Shown piece by piece: positions 53,002 to 61,875 of a DNA stretch of 64,000 nt; position 1 is the first letter of the stretch, and each line of letters starts with the position of its first letter. The position numbers and the translations under genes were made by a program. The stretch comes from DASSUW01 sp963789005. Its GTDB lineage: Bacteria > Actinomycetota > Thermoleophilia > Solirubrobacterales > Solirubrobacteraceae. The DNA is taken from assembly GCA_963789005.1 (NCBI GenBank), contig CAWBIZ010000011.1, forward strand, positions 496,001-560,000, written 5' to 3'. Under the pieces are notes generated by a model. It had not been told where the DNA came from. It was given only the letters and a program-made list of their open reading frames with translations, and made no database searches.

Positions 53002-54069
53002 GTGACGATCGGGGTGATCGGGGCGGGGATCGTCGGGCTCTCGACCGCGTTCGCGCTGCGGGCGCGCGGGGCCGACGTGACGCTGTACGAGCGCGGCGCT
53101 CCCGGCAACGGCCAGTCGGGCGGCGAGTCGCGGATCTTTCGGCACGCCCACGACGACCGGCGGCTGGTGGCGTTCGCGTGCGACGCGCGGGCGATGTGGC
53201 GCGAGTGGGAGGAGTGGTTCGGCGAGGAGCTGCTGGCGCGCGACGGCGTCGTCGCCGTCGGCCCGGCGGCGGTGCGGCGTCTGGCGGTCATGCTCGAGGC
53301 GGGCGGCGTGCGCGCCCGCGAGCTCGAGGCTTCCGAGCTCGCCGGCTGGCTGCCGCCGCTCGCGCCGCCCGCCGCTCCTGTGGTCGTCGACGAGGACGGC
53401 GGCGTGATCCACGCCCGCGCGACGGTCGACGCGCTGACCGAGGCCGTTCACGACTCGCTCGTGGTCGACGAGGTGCTCTCGGTTCGGCTCACCGGGAGCG
53501 GCGTCGAGGTGCGCTCCGGCGGCCTGCACGCCGAGTACGAGCGCGTGGTGCTGTGCGCCGGCCGGGGGACCGTGGCGCTGGCGCGCGGCGCCGGGCTGCC
53601 GCTGCCGGTGCGCCAGGCGGCCCACGCGCGGCTGACCTATCGCGTGCGCGGTGAGCCTCCCGACCGCCTCGCGTGCCTGCTCGACGGGAGCGGCGCCTAC
53701 GGCGACCCGCTGCCCGGCAACGCCGCCTTCGCCGTCGGGCTCGGCGAGACGGCGGTGCACGAGGACGGCAGCCTCGTGGACCCGGCCGAGCTCGCGACGC
53801 TCGCCGAGCGGACGAGCGCGTACGTCGCCGAGGCGCTTCCGGGGCTCGATCCGGACCCGGTCGACGTCCGCCACTGCTGGGTCACCGAGCTGCCCTGGAG
53901 CGCGGACGGCATCGCCGTCTGGGAGCACGGCGCCCTGCTCGCGGTCGCCGGCAACAACCTCTTCAAGCACGCCCCCGCGCTCGGCCGCGCGCTCGCATTG
54001 GCGGCGCTCGGCGACGACCTCGCGCCGAACCTGCGCCCCGAGGCCAAGCTGGGCGCCGAGCGCCCCTGA
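53002..54069 (+). CDS. FAD-dependent oxidase, sarcosine/N-methyltryptophan oxidase type
   Basis: A 355-residue flavoenzyme of the DAO family. VTIGVIGAGIVGLSTAFALR with a downstream YERGAP binds the ADP of FAD; QSGGESRIFRHAHDD resembles the flavin-linkage region of monomeric sarcosine and N-methyl-amino-acid oxidases. CWVTELPWSADGIAVWEHG and VAGNNLFKHAPALGRALALA are the C-terminal FAD contacts; the usual Cys that links FAD covalently is not clear. The substrate is probably a small N-methyl amine. GTG start, TAGCAT box seven bases upstream. Confidence 0.82.
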   Translation: MTIGVIGAGIVGLSTAFALRARGADVTLYERGAPGNGQSGGESRIFRHAHDDRRLVAFACDARAMWREWEEWFGEELLARDGVVAVGPAAVRRLAVMLEAGGVRARELEASELAGWLPPLAPPAAPVVVDEDGGVIHARATVDALTEAVHDSLVVDEVLSVRLTGSGVEVRSGGLHAEYERVVLCAGRGTVALARGAGLPLPVRQAAHARLTYRVRGEPPDRLACLLDGSGAYGDPLPGNAAFAVGLGETAVHEDGSLVDPAELATLAERTSAYVAEALPGLDPDPVDVRHCWVTELPWSADGIAVWEHGALLAVAGNNLFKHAPALGRALALAALGDDLAPNLRPEAKLGAERP

Positions 54070-54072
54070 CGG

Positions 54073-55212
54073 TCATTCGCAGTCGACCCGCTCGCGCTCG
54101 CGCGAGCCGGGTGTCCAGGCCGACGCCTCGAGCAGCCGCCGCTCGACGTCGACGCGCTCGACGTCGAGCCCGAGCGCGAGGCCGAGGCGGACCTCGAGGT
54201 CGAGCTCGAGCCGGTCCTCCTCGACGCCGTAGACCGCTCGCTCGACGGTGCCCGCCTGGACCGTGCGCACCGCGATCGTCCGCAGGTCGGCGGCGACGGC
54301 CGGCGGCCACGGGGCGCGCCAGCGCAGCAGCCGGTCCGCGACCGCCCGGTTCGACGGGACACGCAGGTCGAGCCGCCCGACGGTCTCGACGACCTGCCCG
54401 GACCGCGCGCCCGGCGCCACGGTCCGGAGGGCGAGCTCGCGCAGCTCGCCGCGCTCGCGCGTCAGCTCGACCATCGCGTCGCCGGTGGTCGGCCCGCTCG
54501 CGCGCTGCGTCTCGGTCGGCGTCCACAGCGACGCCGACGGGCCGTCGACCCGCCCGCGCAGGTACAGCGTCGTCCGCCCGCGCCCGACGCGCGCGCCGGC
54601 CGCCATCCGGGCCGACAGCTCCACGCCGGTGAGCTTGATGCCGCCCGCCTTGGCGGCGATCTCGCCCTCGAGCACGGAGTCCGCCTCCCCGAACCGCCAC
54701 GTCGGCGGCGGGCGCGAGTCGGGCGCAGCCGCCAGCAGCCGCCGCACCGCCTCGCCGTCCGGGAGCTCCCACGTGCGGCCCGAGCCGACCACCAGCTCGT
54801 AGCGCCCCTCGACTCCCAGCTCGATCCCCAGCGGGCTGGCGTCGACGCCGATGCCGGCCGACGCGCCGACCGTCCGTCCGTCCGTCTCGGTCACGATCAC
54901 CGACCCGTCCGAGCGCGTCGCCACCGTCAGCTCGTCGCCGCCGCCGAGTCGCAGCGAGGCGAGCACGACGGTCGCGCCGCCGCCGCGCGTGCGCTCCGTC
55001 GTCGTGCAGGGCGAAAGGCCGGCCGCCTCCGCGTCCGACGCCCGGCACACGTCGCCCGCGACGACGCAGATCCCGGTCCGCACGCCGGCGGCTACAGCGT
55101 CGCCCACCTCGCCGAGTCCGGCTACGGCCGCGCCGCCCGCGAACAGCGCCGCCGCGACCAGCGCGAGCACGCCCGTGTACTCCAGCGACGACTGACCGGC
55201 TTCCCGCGCCAC
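54073..55212 (-). CDS. Unknown protein with pilin/Flp-like N-terminal anchor
   Basis: Not recognised overall. The N-terminus EAGQSSLEYTGVLALVAAAL looks like a class of type IV/Flp pilin segments: a Gly-Gln cleavage-like site, Glu at +5 and a hydrophobic helix. The 330 residues after it are beta-rich and soluble, with three cysteines early (GICVVAGDVCRAS, LSPCTTTE) and an arginine-rich end (SRERERVDCE). It may be a pseudopilin-like surface protein. GTG start overlaps a GGAGG site. It follows the nuoN hairpin and converges with the FAD oxidase. Confidence 0.6.
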   Translation of the reverse strand: MAREAGQSSLEYTGVLALVAAALFAGGAAVAGLGEVGDAVAAGVRTGICVVAGDVCRASDAEAAGLSPCTTTERTRGGGATVVLASLRLGGGDELTVATRSDGSVIVTETDGRTVGASAGIGVDASPLGIELGVEGRYELVVGSGRTWELPDGEAVRRLLAAAPDSRPPPTWRFGEADSVLEGEIAAKAGGIKLTGVELSARMAAGARVGRGRTTLYLRGRVDGPSASLWTPTETQRASGPTTGDAMVELTRERGELRELALRTVAPGARSGQVVETVGRLDLRVPSNRAVADRLLRWRAPWPPAVAADLRTIAVRTVQAGTVERAVYGVEEDRLELDLEVRLGLALGLDVERVDVERRLLEASAWTPGSRERERVDCE

Positions 55213-55227
55213 CTCCGATGGAGGGCA

Positions 55228-55244
55228 GCGAGGCGAAACCTCGC
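55228..55244 (-). terminator. Hairpin downstream of nuoN
   Basis: GCGAGG pairs with CCTCGC (6 bp) around a CGAAA loop, 24 bases after the nuoN stop on the minus strand. No U-tract follows. Confidence 0.4.
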
Positions 55245-55267
55245 CCCCGAGGGCGGAGGAAGGGGCC

Positions 55268-56821
55268 TTACACGAGGCTGCCGAGCGCGGCGCCGGCGTC
55301 CCGGGCGAGCTCGAACAGCGGCTCCGGGTAGATGCCGAACGCGATCGTGGCCGCCGCGCACACCAGCGCGACGGCGAGCACCTCGAGCTGGTCGAGCCGC
55401 CGCCCGACCGGCTGCTCCGCGACGGAGGCGGCGTCGGCCTCGCCGGACCCGCCCGCGATCGCCGGCCGCGCGCCCGCGCCGCCGACCGCCCGCGCCGCGG
55501 GAGCCTCGGAGGGCGACCGCATCCAGACGGCGGCGATCACCCGCAGGTAGTAGACGAGCGAGATCGCCGAGCCGATCACGATCGCCGCGCCCAGCCAGCC
55601 GTACTCGTTGTCGACCGCCGCCTCGATCAGGTACAGCTTGCCGAAGAAGCCGACCGTCGCCGGCATGCCGGCCAGGCCGAGCATCGCGATCGTCATCGGC
55701 CACGCCAGCCACGGCCGCTCGGCGCCCAGCCCGTAGAGCGAGGCGATGTCGTCGCCCAGCGGCGACTCGCGCTCGCGGGCCACGATCACCGCGAAGGCAG
55801 CCAGGTTCATGATCGTGTAGGCGAACAGGTAGAAGACGGTCGCCTGCACACCGAGACGCGTGGAGACGACCACGCCGGCCAGCATGTACCCCGCCTGCGC
55901 CACCGACGAGTACGCCAGCAGGCGCTTCAACGACGACTGCCCGATCGCGCCGACGTTGCCGACGACGATCGTGACCGCGGCGAGCGTGGCCAGCGCGGGC
56001 CCCCACGTCGTCGCGGTGTCGATCAGCGCGACGTCGAACAGCCGCAGCAGGACCCCGAACGCCGCCGCCTTCGTCGCCACCGCCATGAAGCCGGTGATCG
56101 GCGTGGGCGCGCCCTCGTACACGTCCGGCGTCCACTGGTGGAACGGCGCCACCGACGCCTTGAACGCCAGCCCCGCCACGACCAGCGCGATGCCGGTGAG
56201 GAAGAGCACGTCGTCGGCCATCTCGGAGCCCGCGGCCGCGATCCCCGAGTAGTCGGTGGACCCCGTCGCCCCGTAGAGGAACGCCAGCCCGTAGAGCAGC
56301 GTCGCCGAGCCGACGGACCCGATGATCAGGTACTTGAGGCCCGACTCGAGCGAGTGCTCGCGCCGCATGTGGGTCGCGCACAGCACATACAGCGGGATCG
56401 AGAGCAGCTCGAAGCCCAGGAACAGCGCCACGAGGTTCTGCGCCCCGACGAGCACGACCATCCCGAGCACCGAGCTCAGCAGCAGCGCGTAGTACTCGCC
56501 CTCGCCCGCCTCCTCGGCGGCCTGCGAGCGCCAGGAGAGCAGCACGGCCGCGATGCCGCCGGCCACGAACGTCATGGTCAGCGCCAGCGTCAGGTCGTCG
56601 ATCGCCAGCGCGCCCTCGATGATCGACGTGTTGGCGCCCCACTGCCACACGCCGAGGCCGGCGGTCGCGCCCAGCGCGACGATCGTCAGCGCGGGCGTGA
56701 GGTGGCGGCGGGCGAAGCGCCCGCGCAGGAGCCCGACGAGCAGCACGATGCAGGCGCCGCCGGCCAGCGCGAGCAGCGGGGAGAGCGCCTCCCAGGCGAT
56801 CTTCGGGGCTTCGGGCGTCAT
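55268..56821 (-). CDS. nuoN: NADH-quinone oxidoreductase subunit N
   Basis: A 517-residue antiporter-like membrane subunit of complex I, with about 14 helices, one of the proton pumping channels. KYLIIGSVGSATLLYGLAFL, FKASVAPFHQWTPDVYEGAP (conserved Lys and His) and LKRLLAYSSVAQAGYMLAGV are NuoN landmarks; an extra helix-linker near the C-terminus carries charged repeats. ATGA overlap with nuoM. Last gene of the nuoJKLMN run. Confidence 0.95.
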   Translation of the reverse strand: MTPEAPKIAWEALSPLLALAGGACIVLLVGLLRGRFARRHLTPALTIVALGATAGLGVWQWGANTSIIEGALAIDDLTLALTMTFVAGGIAAVLLSWRSQAAEEAGEGEYYALLLSSVLGMVVLVGAQNLVALFLGFELLSIPLYVLCATHMRREHSLESGLKYLIIGSVGSATLLYGLAFLYGATGSTDYSGIAAAGSEMADDVLFLTGIALVVAGLAFKASVAPFHQWTPDVYEGAPTPITGFMAVATKAAAFGVLLRLFDVALIDTATTWGPALATLAAVTIVVGNVGAIGQSSLKRLLAYSSVAQAGYMLAGVVVSTRLGVQATVFYLFAYTIMNLAAFAVIVARERESPLGDDIASLYGLGAERPWLAWPMTIAMLGLAGMPATVGFFGKLYLIEAAVDNEYGWLGAAIVIGSAISLVYYLRVIAAVWMRSPSEAPAARAVGGAGARPAIAGGSGEADAASVAEQPVGRRLDQLEVLAVALVCAAATIAFGIYPEPLFELARDAGAALGSLV

Positions 56822-58290
56822 CGCGCCACCGCCCCGGCGACGGCCCGCACGGCCGGCTCACCGGCTTCGAGCGCCAGCTGCGGGTAGACCGCGAACGCGA
56901 GCACGGCGATCACCAGCGGCACGAGCACGAGCCCGTCGCGCACCGACATCTCGAACGATGTCACCGCCGGGCCCTGGCGGTTGTGCATCGAGCGGATGTA
57001 GAAGCGCAGCGCGTAGACGGACGCCAGGATGACGCCGGTCGAGGCGATGATCGCCACGGCCAGCTCGGACTCGAAGACACCGAGCAGGATGAAGAACTCG
57101 CCGACGAAGTTGGCCGAGCCGGGCATCGCGAGCGTCGCCAGCGTGACGATCAGGAACAGCGTCGTCAGCACCGGCGCCCGCGAGGCGATGCCGCCCATGT
57201 CGCGGATGTCGTCCGACCCCGCGGCGCGCGCCGCCAGCAGCGCGCCGATCAGGAACAGCGGCGCCACCACGAGCCCGTGGTTGACCGCCTGCAGGAGCGC
57301 GCCCTGGGCGCCCCGGCCCTCCGGATCCAGAGCGAAGATCCCGAGCGTGATGAACCCGAGCTGGGCGATCGACGAGTAGCCGAGGATCAGCCGCAGGTTC
57401 GTCTGCGTGAACGCCTGCACCGAGCCGTAGACGATCGAGAGCAGCGAGAGCACGAGCAGGATCAGCTGCCAGTCGTTGACCGCCTCGGGGAACAGCGGCA
57501 GCGCGATCCGCAGGAAGCCGTAGGCCGCCACCTTGGAGACCACGCCGGAGAACACCGCGAGCACCGGGAGCGGCATGTTGCGGTAGGCGTCGGGCATCCA
57601 GCCGTGGAAGGGGAAGCTCGGCATCTTGATCAGGAAGGCGAGCGCGAAGGCGGCGAACAGCAGCTTCTGCGTGCCCTCCCCGAGCAGGTTGTCGCGCAGG
57701 TAGGCGAGCGAGAAGTTGATCGTCTCGGGCCCCGACGCGGACAGCACCGCCGTGGCCACGGCGGCGGCGAGCATCAGCAGCGAGCCGACGAGCGTGTAGA
57801 CGACCATCTTGATCGCCGCCGCCACCCGCTCCGGCCCGCCCCACTGGCCGAGCAGGAAGTAGAACGGCACGAGCATGAGGTCGAAGAAGAGGACGAAGAG
57901 CGCGAGGTCCTGGGCGACGAACGCGCCCAGCACGGCGGTCTCGGCGATCCCGAAGTGGACGGCGAACAGCTTCGCCCGCACCGGCGGGCGCAGCGCCACC
58001 CACACCGCCGAGGCGGCGAACAGCAGCGCGGTCAGCGCGACCAGCCACAGGTTCAGCCCGTCGATGCCGAGCGTGTAGCGGATCCCCAGCTCGTCGATCC
58101 AGGCGTCGTCGGTCAGGTACTGCAGCCCCTGGGCGCCGGCCTCGAAGTCGGCGACCATGATGATCGCGTAGCCGAGCGGCACCGCCGCGCCGACGACCGC
58201 GAACAGCGGCGCCACCGAGCGCGGCGCGACCCCGCCGAGGACCGCCAGCACGAGCGGCCAGAAGATCAGGATCGAGAGGTGGATGGTCAT
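56818..58290 (-). CDS. nuoM: NADH-quinone oxidoreductase subunit M
   Basis: A 490-residue antiporter-like complex I subunit. LALFVLFFDLMLVPFYFLLG (conserved Glu shifted), FLIKMPSFPFHGWMPDAYRN (Lys and His) and LILGYSSIAQLGFITLGIFA are family landmarks. The true start is ATG 58290, four bases into the end of nuoL (ATGA). It translocates protons with L and N. Confidence 0.95.
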   Translation of the reverse strand: MTIHLSILIFWPLVLAVLGGVAPRSVAPLFAVVGAAVPLGYAIIMVADFEAGAQGLQYLTDDAWIDELGIRYTLGIDGLNLWLVALTALLFAASAVWVALRPPVRAKLFAVHFGIAETAVLGAFVAQDLALFVLFFDLMLVPFYFLLGQWGGPERVAAAIKMVVYTLVGSLLMLAAAVATAVLSASGPETINFSLAYLRDNLLGEGTQKLLFAAFALAFLIKMPSFPFHGWMPDAYRNMPLPVLAVFSGVVSKVAAYGFLRIALPLFPEAVNDWQLILLVLSLLSIVYGSVQAFTQTNLRLILGYSSIAQLGFITLGIFALDPEGRGAQGALLQAVNHGLVVAPLFLIGALLAARAAGSDDIRDMGGIASRAPVLTTLFLIVTLATLAMPGSANFVGEFFILLGVFESELAVAIIASTGVILASVYALRFYIRSMHNRQGPAVTSFEMSVRDGLVLVPLVIAVLAFAVYPQLALEAGEPAVRAVAGAVAR

Positions 58291-60299
58291 GCCGCGATCA
58301 GGAAGTAGGCGCCGAGCGACGTGATGCCCATCAGCAGCAGGGCGGCGTAGTAGCGCAGGTAGCCGGTCTGGACGCGGCGCACGGCCGCCGAGCCCAGGCG
58401 CACGAGCCCGCTGGTGCCGCCCACCAAAGCGCCGTCGACGAACGCCCGCTCGAAGGTGGAGCGCGCGAAGCGGCCGACCCACGACATCGGGCGGACCACG
58501 AGCAGGTCGATCGCCTCGTCGAAGTACCACTTGTTGACGAAGACCCGGTGCAGGGGACCGAACCGCTGCTGCAGCGCGCGCGGCCGCTCCGGCGAGCGCA
58601 CCCACAGCCCGTACGCGACGAAGATGCCGAACAGCGCGATCGCCGTCCCGATCACGAGGCCGATCACCGTCAGCGTCGTTGACGCCTCGAGCTCCTCGTA
58701 GAAGCGCGACTCCGCGAACGTCGGCTCGAGGAAGTGGTGCAGCCCCTCGTTGACGTGCGGGATCTGCACCACGCCGCCGACGATCGCGAGCAGCGCCAGC
58801 GAGCCCATGGCGACCTTCATCGGCGCCGCCCACTCGGCGATGTGGTGCTCGGGGCCGGGGAAGCCGACATCGGTGTCCTCGATCTCGCCGGTCGCCGGGT
58901 TCGTCGGGTGCTCGGGGTGGTGCAGGTGGCCGTGCTCGACCTCCTGCGCCTCCCGCACCGGCTCGCCCCAGAACGCCCGGAAGATCATCCGGAACGTGTA
59001 GATCGCGGTCATGAACGAGCCGATGTAGCCGAGCACGCCGAGCACCACGTGCCAATCCTCGCGCGCGAACATCAGCGCGATGATCTCGTCCTTGGAGAAG
59101 AACCCGGAGAACGGCGGGACGCCCGATAGCGCAAGGCCGCCGATCACCATGCAGCCGAACGTGAACGGCATCGCGCGCCGGAAGCCGCCCATCTTGTCGA
59201 GGTCCTGGGTGCCGGCCATGGCGGCGATCAGCGAGCCGGCGGCCATGAAGAGCAGCGCCTTGAAGAACGCGTGCGTCATCAGGTGGAACATGCCGGCGGC
59301 GTAGGCGGCCGACGAGACGGCCATGACCATGTAGCCGATCTGGGACATGGTCGAGTACGCGATCACCCGCTTGAGGTCGGTGACCACGAGGCCGATCGTG
59401 GCGGCGATCAGCAGCGTGGCGCAGCCGAGGATCGCGCCGACGTCGGCGGCCGCCGGGGCCTGCTCGAACAGCGGGTGCATGCGGGCGATCAGGTACACGC
59501 CGGCGGTGACCATGGTCGCGGCGTGGATCAGCGCGGAGACCGGCGTCGGGCCCTCCATGGCGTCCGGGAGCCAGGTGTGGAGCGGCACCTGGGCGGACTT
59601 GGCGAACGCGCCCACGAGCAGCAGCAGGCAGCCGGCCACGAGCTCGCCGTCGTTGCGGCCGAACGCCGACTCGACCTCCTCGAAGGTCGTCAGGAAGTCG
59701 AGCGTGCCCGTGCCGCGGAAGATGAAGTAGGTGCCGAGCACGAGGCCGACGTCGCCGGCCACGTTGATGACGAACGCCTTGATGCCGGCCTGGGTCGCAG
59801 TCCGCCGCCGGTACCAGAACGAGATCAGCAGGTACGACGCCGCGCCGACGAACGCCCACCCCACGATCAGCACGAAGAAGTTGGCCGCGAGGACCAGCAG
59901 CAGCATGCTGAAGACGAAGAAGTTCAGGTACGCGAAGAACCGCGTGTAGCCGCGGTCGCCGCCCATGTAGGCGACCGAGTACAGGTGGATCAGCGTCGAC
60001 ACGCCCGAGACCACGAGCATCATCAGCGTGCTCAGCGGGTCGATCAGGATCGAGACCGTGGCGTCGACGCCGTTCGCGACCCCGTAGTCCCAGCCGACCG
60101 CGACCACCTGGCGCTCCTCCTCGCCGAGCGACTCGAGCTCGAAGAACGCGAGCACGGCGAAGACGAACGAGCCCGCGATCGCGAGCGTGCCGATCCAGCC
60201 GTGGGCGCGGGCCGGCAGCAGGCGCCAGGTGAGGCCGATGACGATGCACCCCGCCAGCGGGAGCGCCAGCACCAGCCACCCGTAGGTCGACAGGCTCAT
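58287..60299 (-). CDS. nuoL: NADH-quinone oxidoreductase subunit L
   Basis: A 670-residue subunit, the largest pumping module of complex I, with the long C-terminal lateral helix. KSAQVPLHTWLPDAMEGPTP and VSALIHAATMVTAGVYLIAR form the proton channel signature, and DLKRVIAYSTMSQIGYMVMA follows. A GGAG site seven bases before the ATG at 60299 supports that start over the GTG one codon earlier. Separated from nuoK by 58 bases. Confidence 0.95.
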   Translation of the reverse strand: MSLSTYGWLVLALPLAGCIVIGLTWRLLPARAHGWIGTLAIAGSFVFAVLAFFELESLGEEERQVVAVGWDYGVANGVDATVSILIDPLSTLMMLVVSGVSTLIHLYSVAYMGGDRGYTRFFAYLNFFVFSMLLLVLAANFFVLIVGWAFVGAASYLLISFWYRRRTATQAGIKAFVINVAGDVGLVLGTYFIFRGTGTLDFLTTFEEVESAFGRNDGELVAGCLLLLVGAFAKSAQVPLHTWLPDAMEGPTPVSALIHAATMVTAGVYLIARMHPLFEQAPAAADVGAILGCATLLIAATIGLVVTDLKRVIAYSTMSQIGYMVMAVSSAAYAAGMFHLMTHAFFKALLFMAAGSLIAAMAGTQDLDKMGGFRRAMPFTFGCMVIGGLALSGVPPFSGFFSKDEIIALMFAREDWHVVLGVLGYIGSFMTAIYTFRMIFRAFWGEPVREAQEVEHGHLHHPEHPTNPATGEIEDTDVGFPGPEHHIAEWAAPMKVAMGSLALLAIVGGVVQIPHVNEGLHHFLEPTFAESRFYEELEASTTLTVIGLVIGTAIALFGIFVAYGLWVRSPERPRALQQRFGPLHRVFVNKWYFDEAIDLLVVRPMSWVGRFARSTFERAFVDGALVGGTSGLVRLGSAAVRRVQTGYLRYYAALLLMGITSLGAYFLIAA

Positions 60300-60357
60300 C
60301 ACCAGCTCCGCGTGGTGGTCATCGGACCATGGTCACCTGTCGAGCCGGTTGGGTTTC

Positions 60358-60657
60358 TCATCCCTGGAGTTCCCTGAGCTCGTCGACGTCGATCGGCAGC
60401 CGGCGGCGGAAGATCGCCACGATCAGCCCGAGGCCGATGGCGACCTCGCAGGCCGCCACGACCATCACGATCAGGGCGAACATCTGCCCCTCCATGTTCC
60501 CGTGCGCGCGCGAGAAGCCCACCAGCGCCAGGTTCGCCGCGTTCAGCATCAGCTCGATGCAGAGCAGGATCACGAGCGGGTTGCGCCGCACCAGCACCCC
60601 GCCCGCGCCGATGCAGAAGATCAGCGCGGAGACGACGAGGTACCAGGTCAGGTTCAT
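60358..60657 (-). CDS. nuoK: NADH-quinone oxidoreductase subunit K
   Basis: A 99-residue three-helix complex I subunit. The key buried acidic residues are in LVILLCIELMLNAANLALVG and VMVVAACEVAIGLGLIVAIF. Start overlaps nuoJ stop (ATGA). Family length is about 100, so it is complete. Confidence 0.95.
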   Translation of the reverse strand: MNLTWYLVVSALIFCIGAGGVLVRRNPLVILLCIELMLNAANLALVGFSRAHGNMEGQMFALIVMVVAACEVAIGLGLIVAIFRRRLPIDVDELRELQG

Positions 60658-61274
60658 CGCTTGGGCGGCACGGTCGCCTCGAGCATCGAGCCCACCGCTG
60701 CGTCGGGCGCCGTGAGCTCGCGCCGGCGCATCAGCTCGGCGACCGAGATCTCGTCGGGCTCGCCCAGGCCGGCGCGGCGGCGCGCGAGGATGACGGCGCC
60801 GACGGCGGCGATCAGCAGCAGCAGCGACGCGATCTCGAACGCGAGCAGGAACTTCGTCAGGAACAGCTCGCCGACCTCGGCCGGCGTGCCGAAGCCGGGC
60901 GTCACGCCGGCGCCTTCGGTCTCGAGCGCCGCCAGGCCGGTGCCCACGAGCGCGATCGTCAGCTCGACGAAGAGGACAAACGCGAACAGGATCGACGCGA
61001 ACCGCAGCGACGCGCCCCCGGCTGCCCCCAACGGCTCGCCGGAACCGCCCACGTAGGCGACGACGAACACGTACAGCACCATCACCGCGCCGGCGTAGAC
61101 GACGACCTGGGCGGCGGCGACGAACTCGGCGCGCAGGAGCAGGAACAGCGCGGCCAGCGCGAGCAGATGGCAGACCAGCGCGAGCACCGCGTAGAACGGG
61201 TTCCGCAGCGCGACGGTGCCCACCGCGCCCGCTACCGCCCCGATCGCGGCGATGAAGAAGATGACTTCCGCCAT
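60654..61274 (-). CDS. nuoJ: NADH-quinone oxidoreductase subunit J
   Basis: A 206-residue five-helix complex I subunit. RNPFYAVLALVCHLLALAAL, FVAAAQVVVYAGAVMVLYVF and a C-terminal helix (FLLAFEIASLLLLIAAVGAV) match NuoJ. It is the first gene of the run; nuoI and nuoH, expected upstream, are absent, since hypC is divergent only 119 bases away. A TAGCAT box lies 12 bases before the ATG. Confidence 0.93.
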   Translation of the reverse strand: MAEVIFFIAAIGAVAGAVGTVALRNPFYAVLALVCHLLALAALFLLLRAEFVAAAQVVVYAGAVMVLYVFVVAYVGGSGEPLGAAGGASLRFASILFAFVLFVELTIALVGTGLAALETEGAGVTPGFGTPAEVGELFLTKFLLAFEIASLLLLIAAVGAVILARRRAGLGEPDEISVAELMRRRELTAPDAAVGSMLEATVPPKR

Positions 61275-61341
61275 GAGCGAGGCCGGATGCTACGAGGTTC
61301 TGACCCCGGTTCGCTCCCTGACGGCGCGCCCCTGCGACAGC

Positions 61342-61369
61342 TTGCGGTTTTCGTCACAAGCGGTAGGTT
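61342..61369 (+). promoter_or_regulatory. Promoter of the hyp operon
   Basis: TTGCGG (61342-61347), 16-base spacer, TAGGTT (61364-61369). The transcript would have an 18-base leader with a strong GGAGGGAG ribosome site before the hypC GTG, unlike the leaderless genes elsewhere. Confidence 0.55.
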
Positions 61370-61393
61370 TGCCGGGAGCGGAGGGAGATCGCT

Positions 61394-61675
61394 GTGTGCT
61401 TGGCCATCCCTGGCCGGATCGTGGAGGTCATAGACGAGGCGAACCGACTCGCCACGGTTGAGGTGGCGGGTGTGCGCCGCACCGTCAACATCGGGTTGCT
61501 GGACGTCGACGAGGACGGCGGCGCGCAGCTCGGCGACTGGGTCCTGATCCACGTCGGCTTCGCGCTCTCGAAGGTCGACGAGGACGAGGCCATCGCCACG
61601 TTGCGCCTGCTCGAGAACATGGGCGCCGAGTACGAGCAGGAGCTCGAGGAGCTGAAGGCGAGCGCGATCGAGTGA
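61394..61675 (+). CDS. hypC: Hydrogenase maturation protein HypC
   Basis: A 93-residue chaperone that carries the iron-cyanide/CO unit to the [NiFe] hydrogenase large subunit with HypD. The N-terminus CLAIPGRIVEV keeps the essential Cys2, and VAGVRRTVNIGLLDVDE and GDWVLIHVGFALSKVDE are standard. GTG start with a clear ribosome site. It begins a coupled operon with overlapping starts and stops. Confidence 0.93.
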   Translation: MCLAIPGRIVEVIDEANRLATVEVAGVRRTVNIGLLDVDEDGGAQLGDWVLIHVGFALSKVDEDEAIATLRLLENMGAEYEQELEELKASAIE

Positions 61676-61875
61676 GCGCCTGCGACCCCCACGACGAGCA
61701 CTGCATCACGTGCGGGGACGTGGCGGTCGAGATGCGCGTCGTCGAGGTCAACGACTCGCTCGCGGTCTGCGAGGCCGAGGGCGAGGCGCGCGAGGTCGAG
61801 GTCGCGCTGCTCGACGACGTGCGCGAGGGCGACGTCCTGCTCGTCCACGCCGACGTGGGGCTGGTGAAGCTGTGA
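61672..61875 (+). CDS. Second HypC-family protein
   Basis: A 67-residue shorter HypC-like protein. Instead of the CLAIPG start it has CDPHDEHCITCGDVAVEMRV, with three or four cysteines, then VREGDVLLVHADVGLVKL as in HypC. This form is seen next to classic hypC in actinobacterial hydrogenase clusters; its extra cysteines may give it a distinct role. GTG overlaps the hypC stop and its own stop overlaps hypD (both GTGA). Confidence 0.8.
   Translation: MSACDPHDEHCITCGDVAVEMRVVEVNDSLAVCEAEGEAREVEVALLDDVREGDVLLVHADVGLVKL

Noticed and set aside
48463..54069. A single open frame of 1,868 codons on the plus strand
   Set aside because: It is the shifted frame of the transglutaminase and the antisense of the thyX-like and EF-hand genes. 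Its Arg/Ala/Gly-rich translation has no domains until it meets the real FAD oxidase at 53002.
56983..58308. Plus-strand 441-codon frame with a charged, repetitive product
   Set aside because: Antisense to nuoM; the translation is Arg/Glu/His-rich without any domain, whereas nuoM is fully conserved.
60325..60334. GACCATGGTC palindrome between nuoK and nuoL
   Set aside because: Ten bases is too short to stand out in GC-rich DNA, and it lies inside an operon where an operator is not expected.
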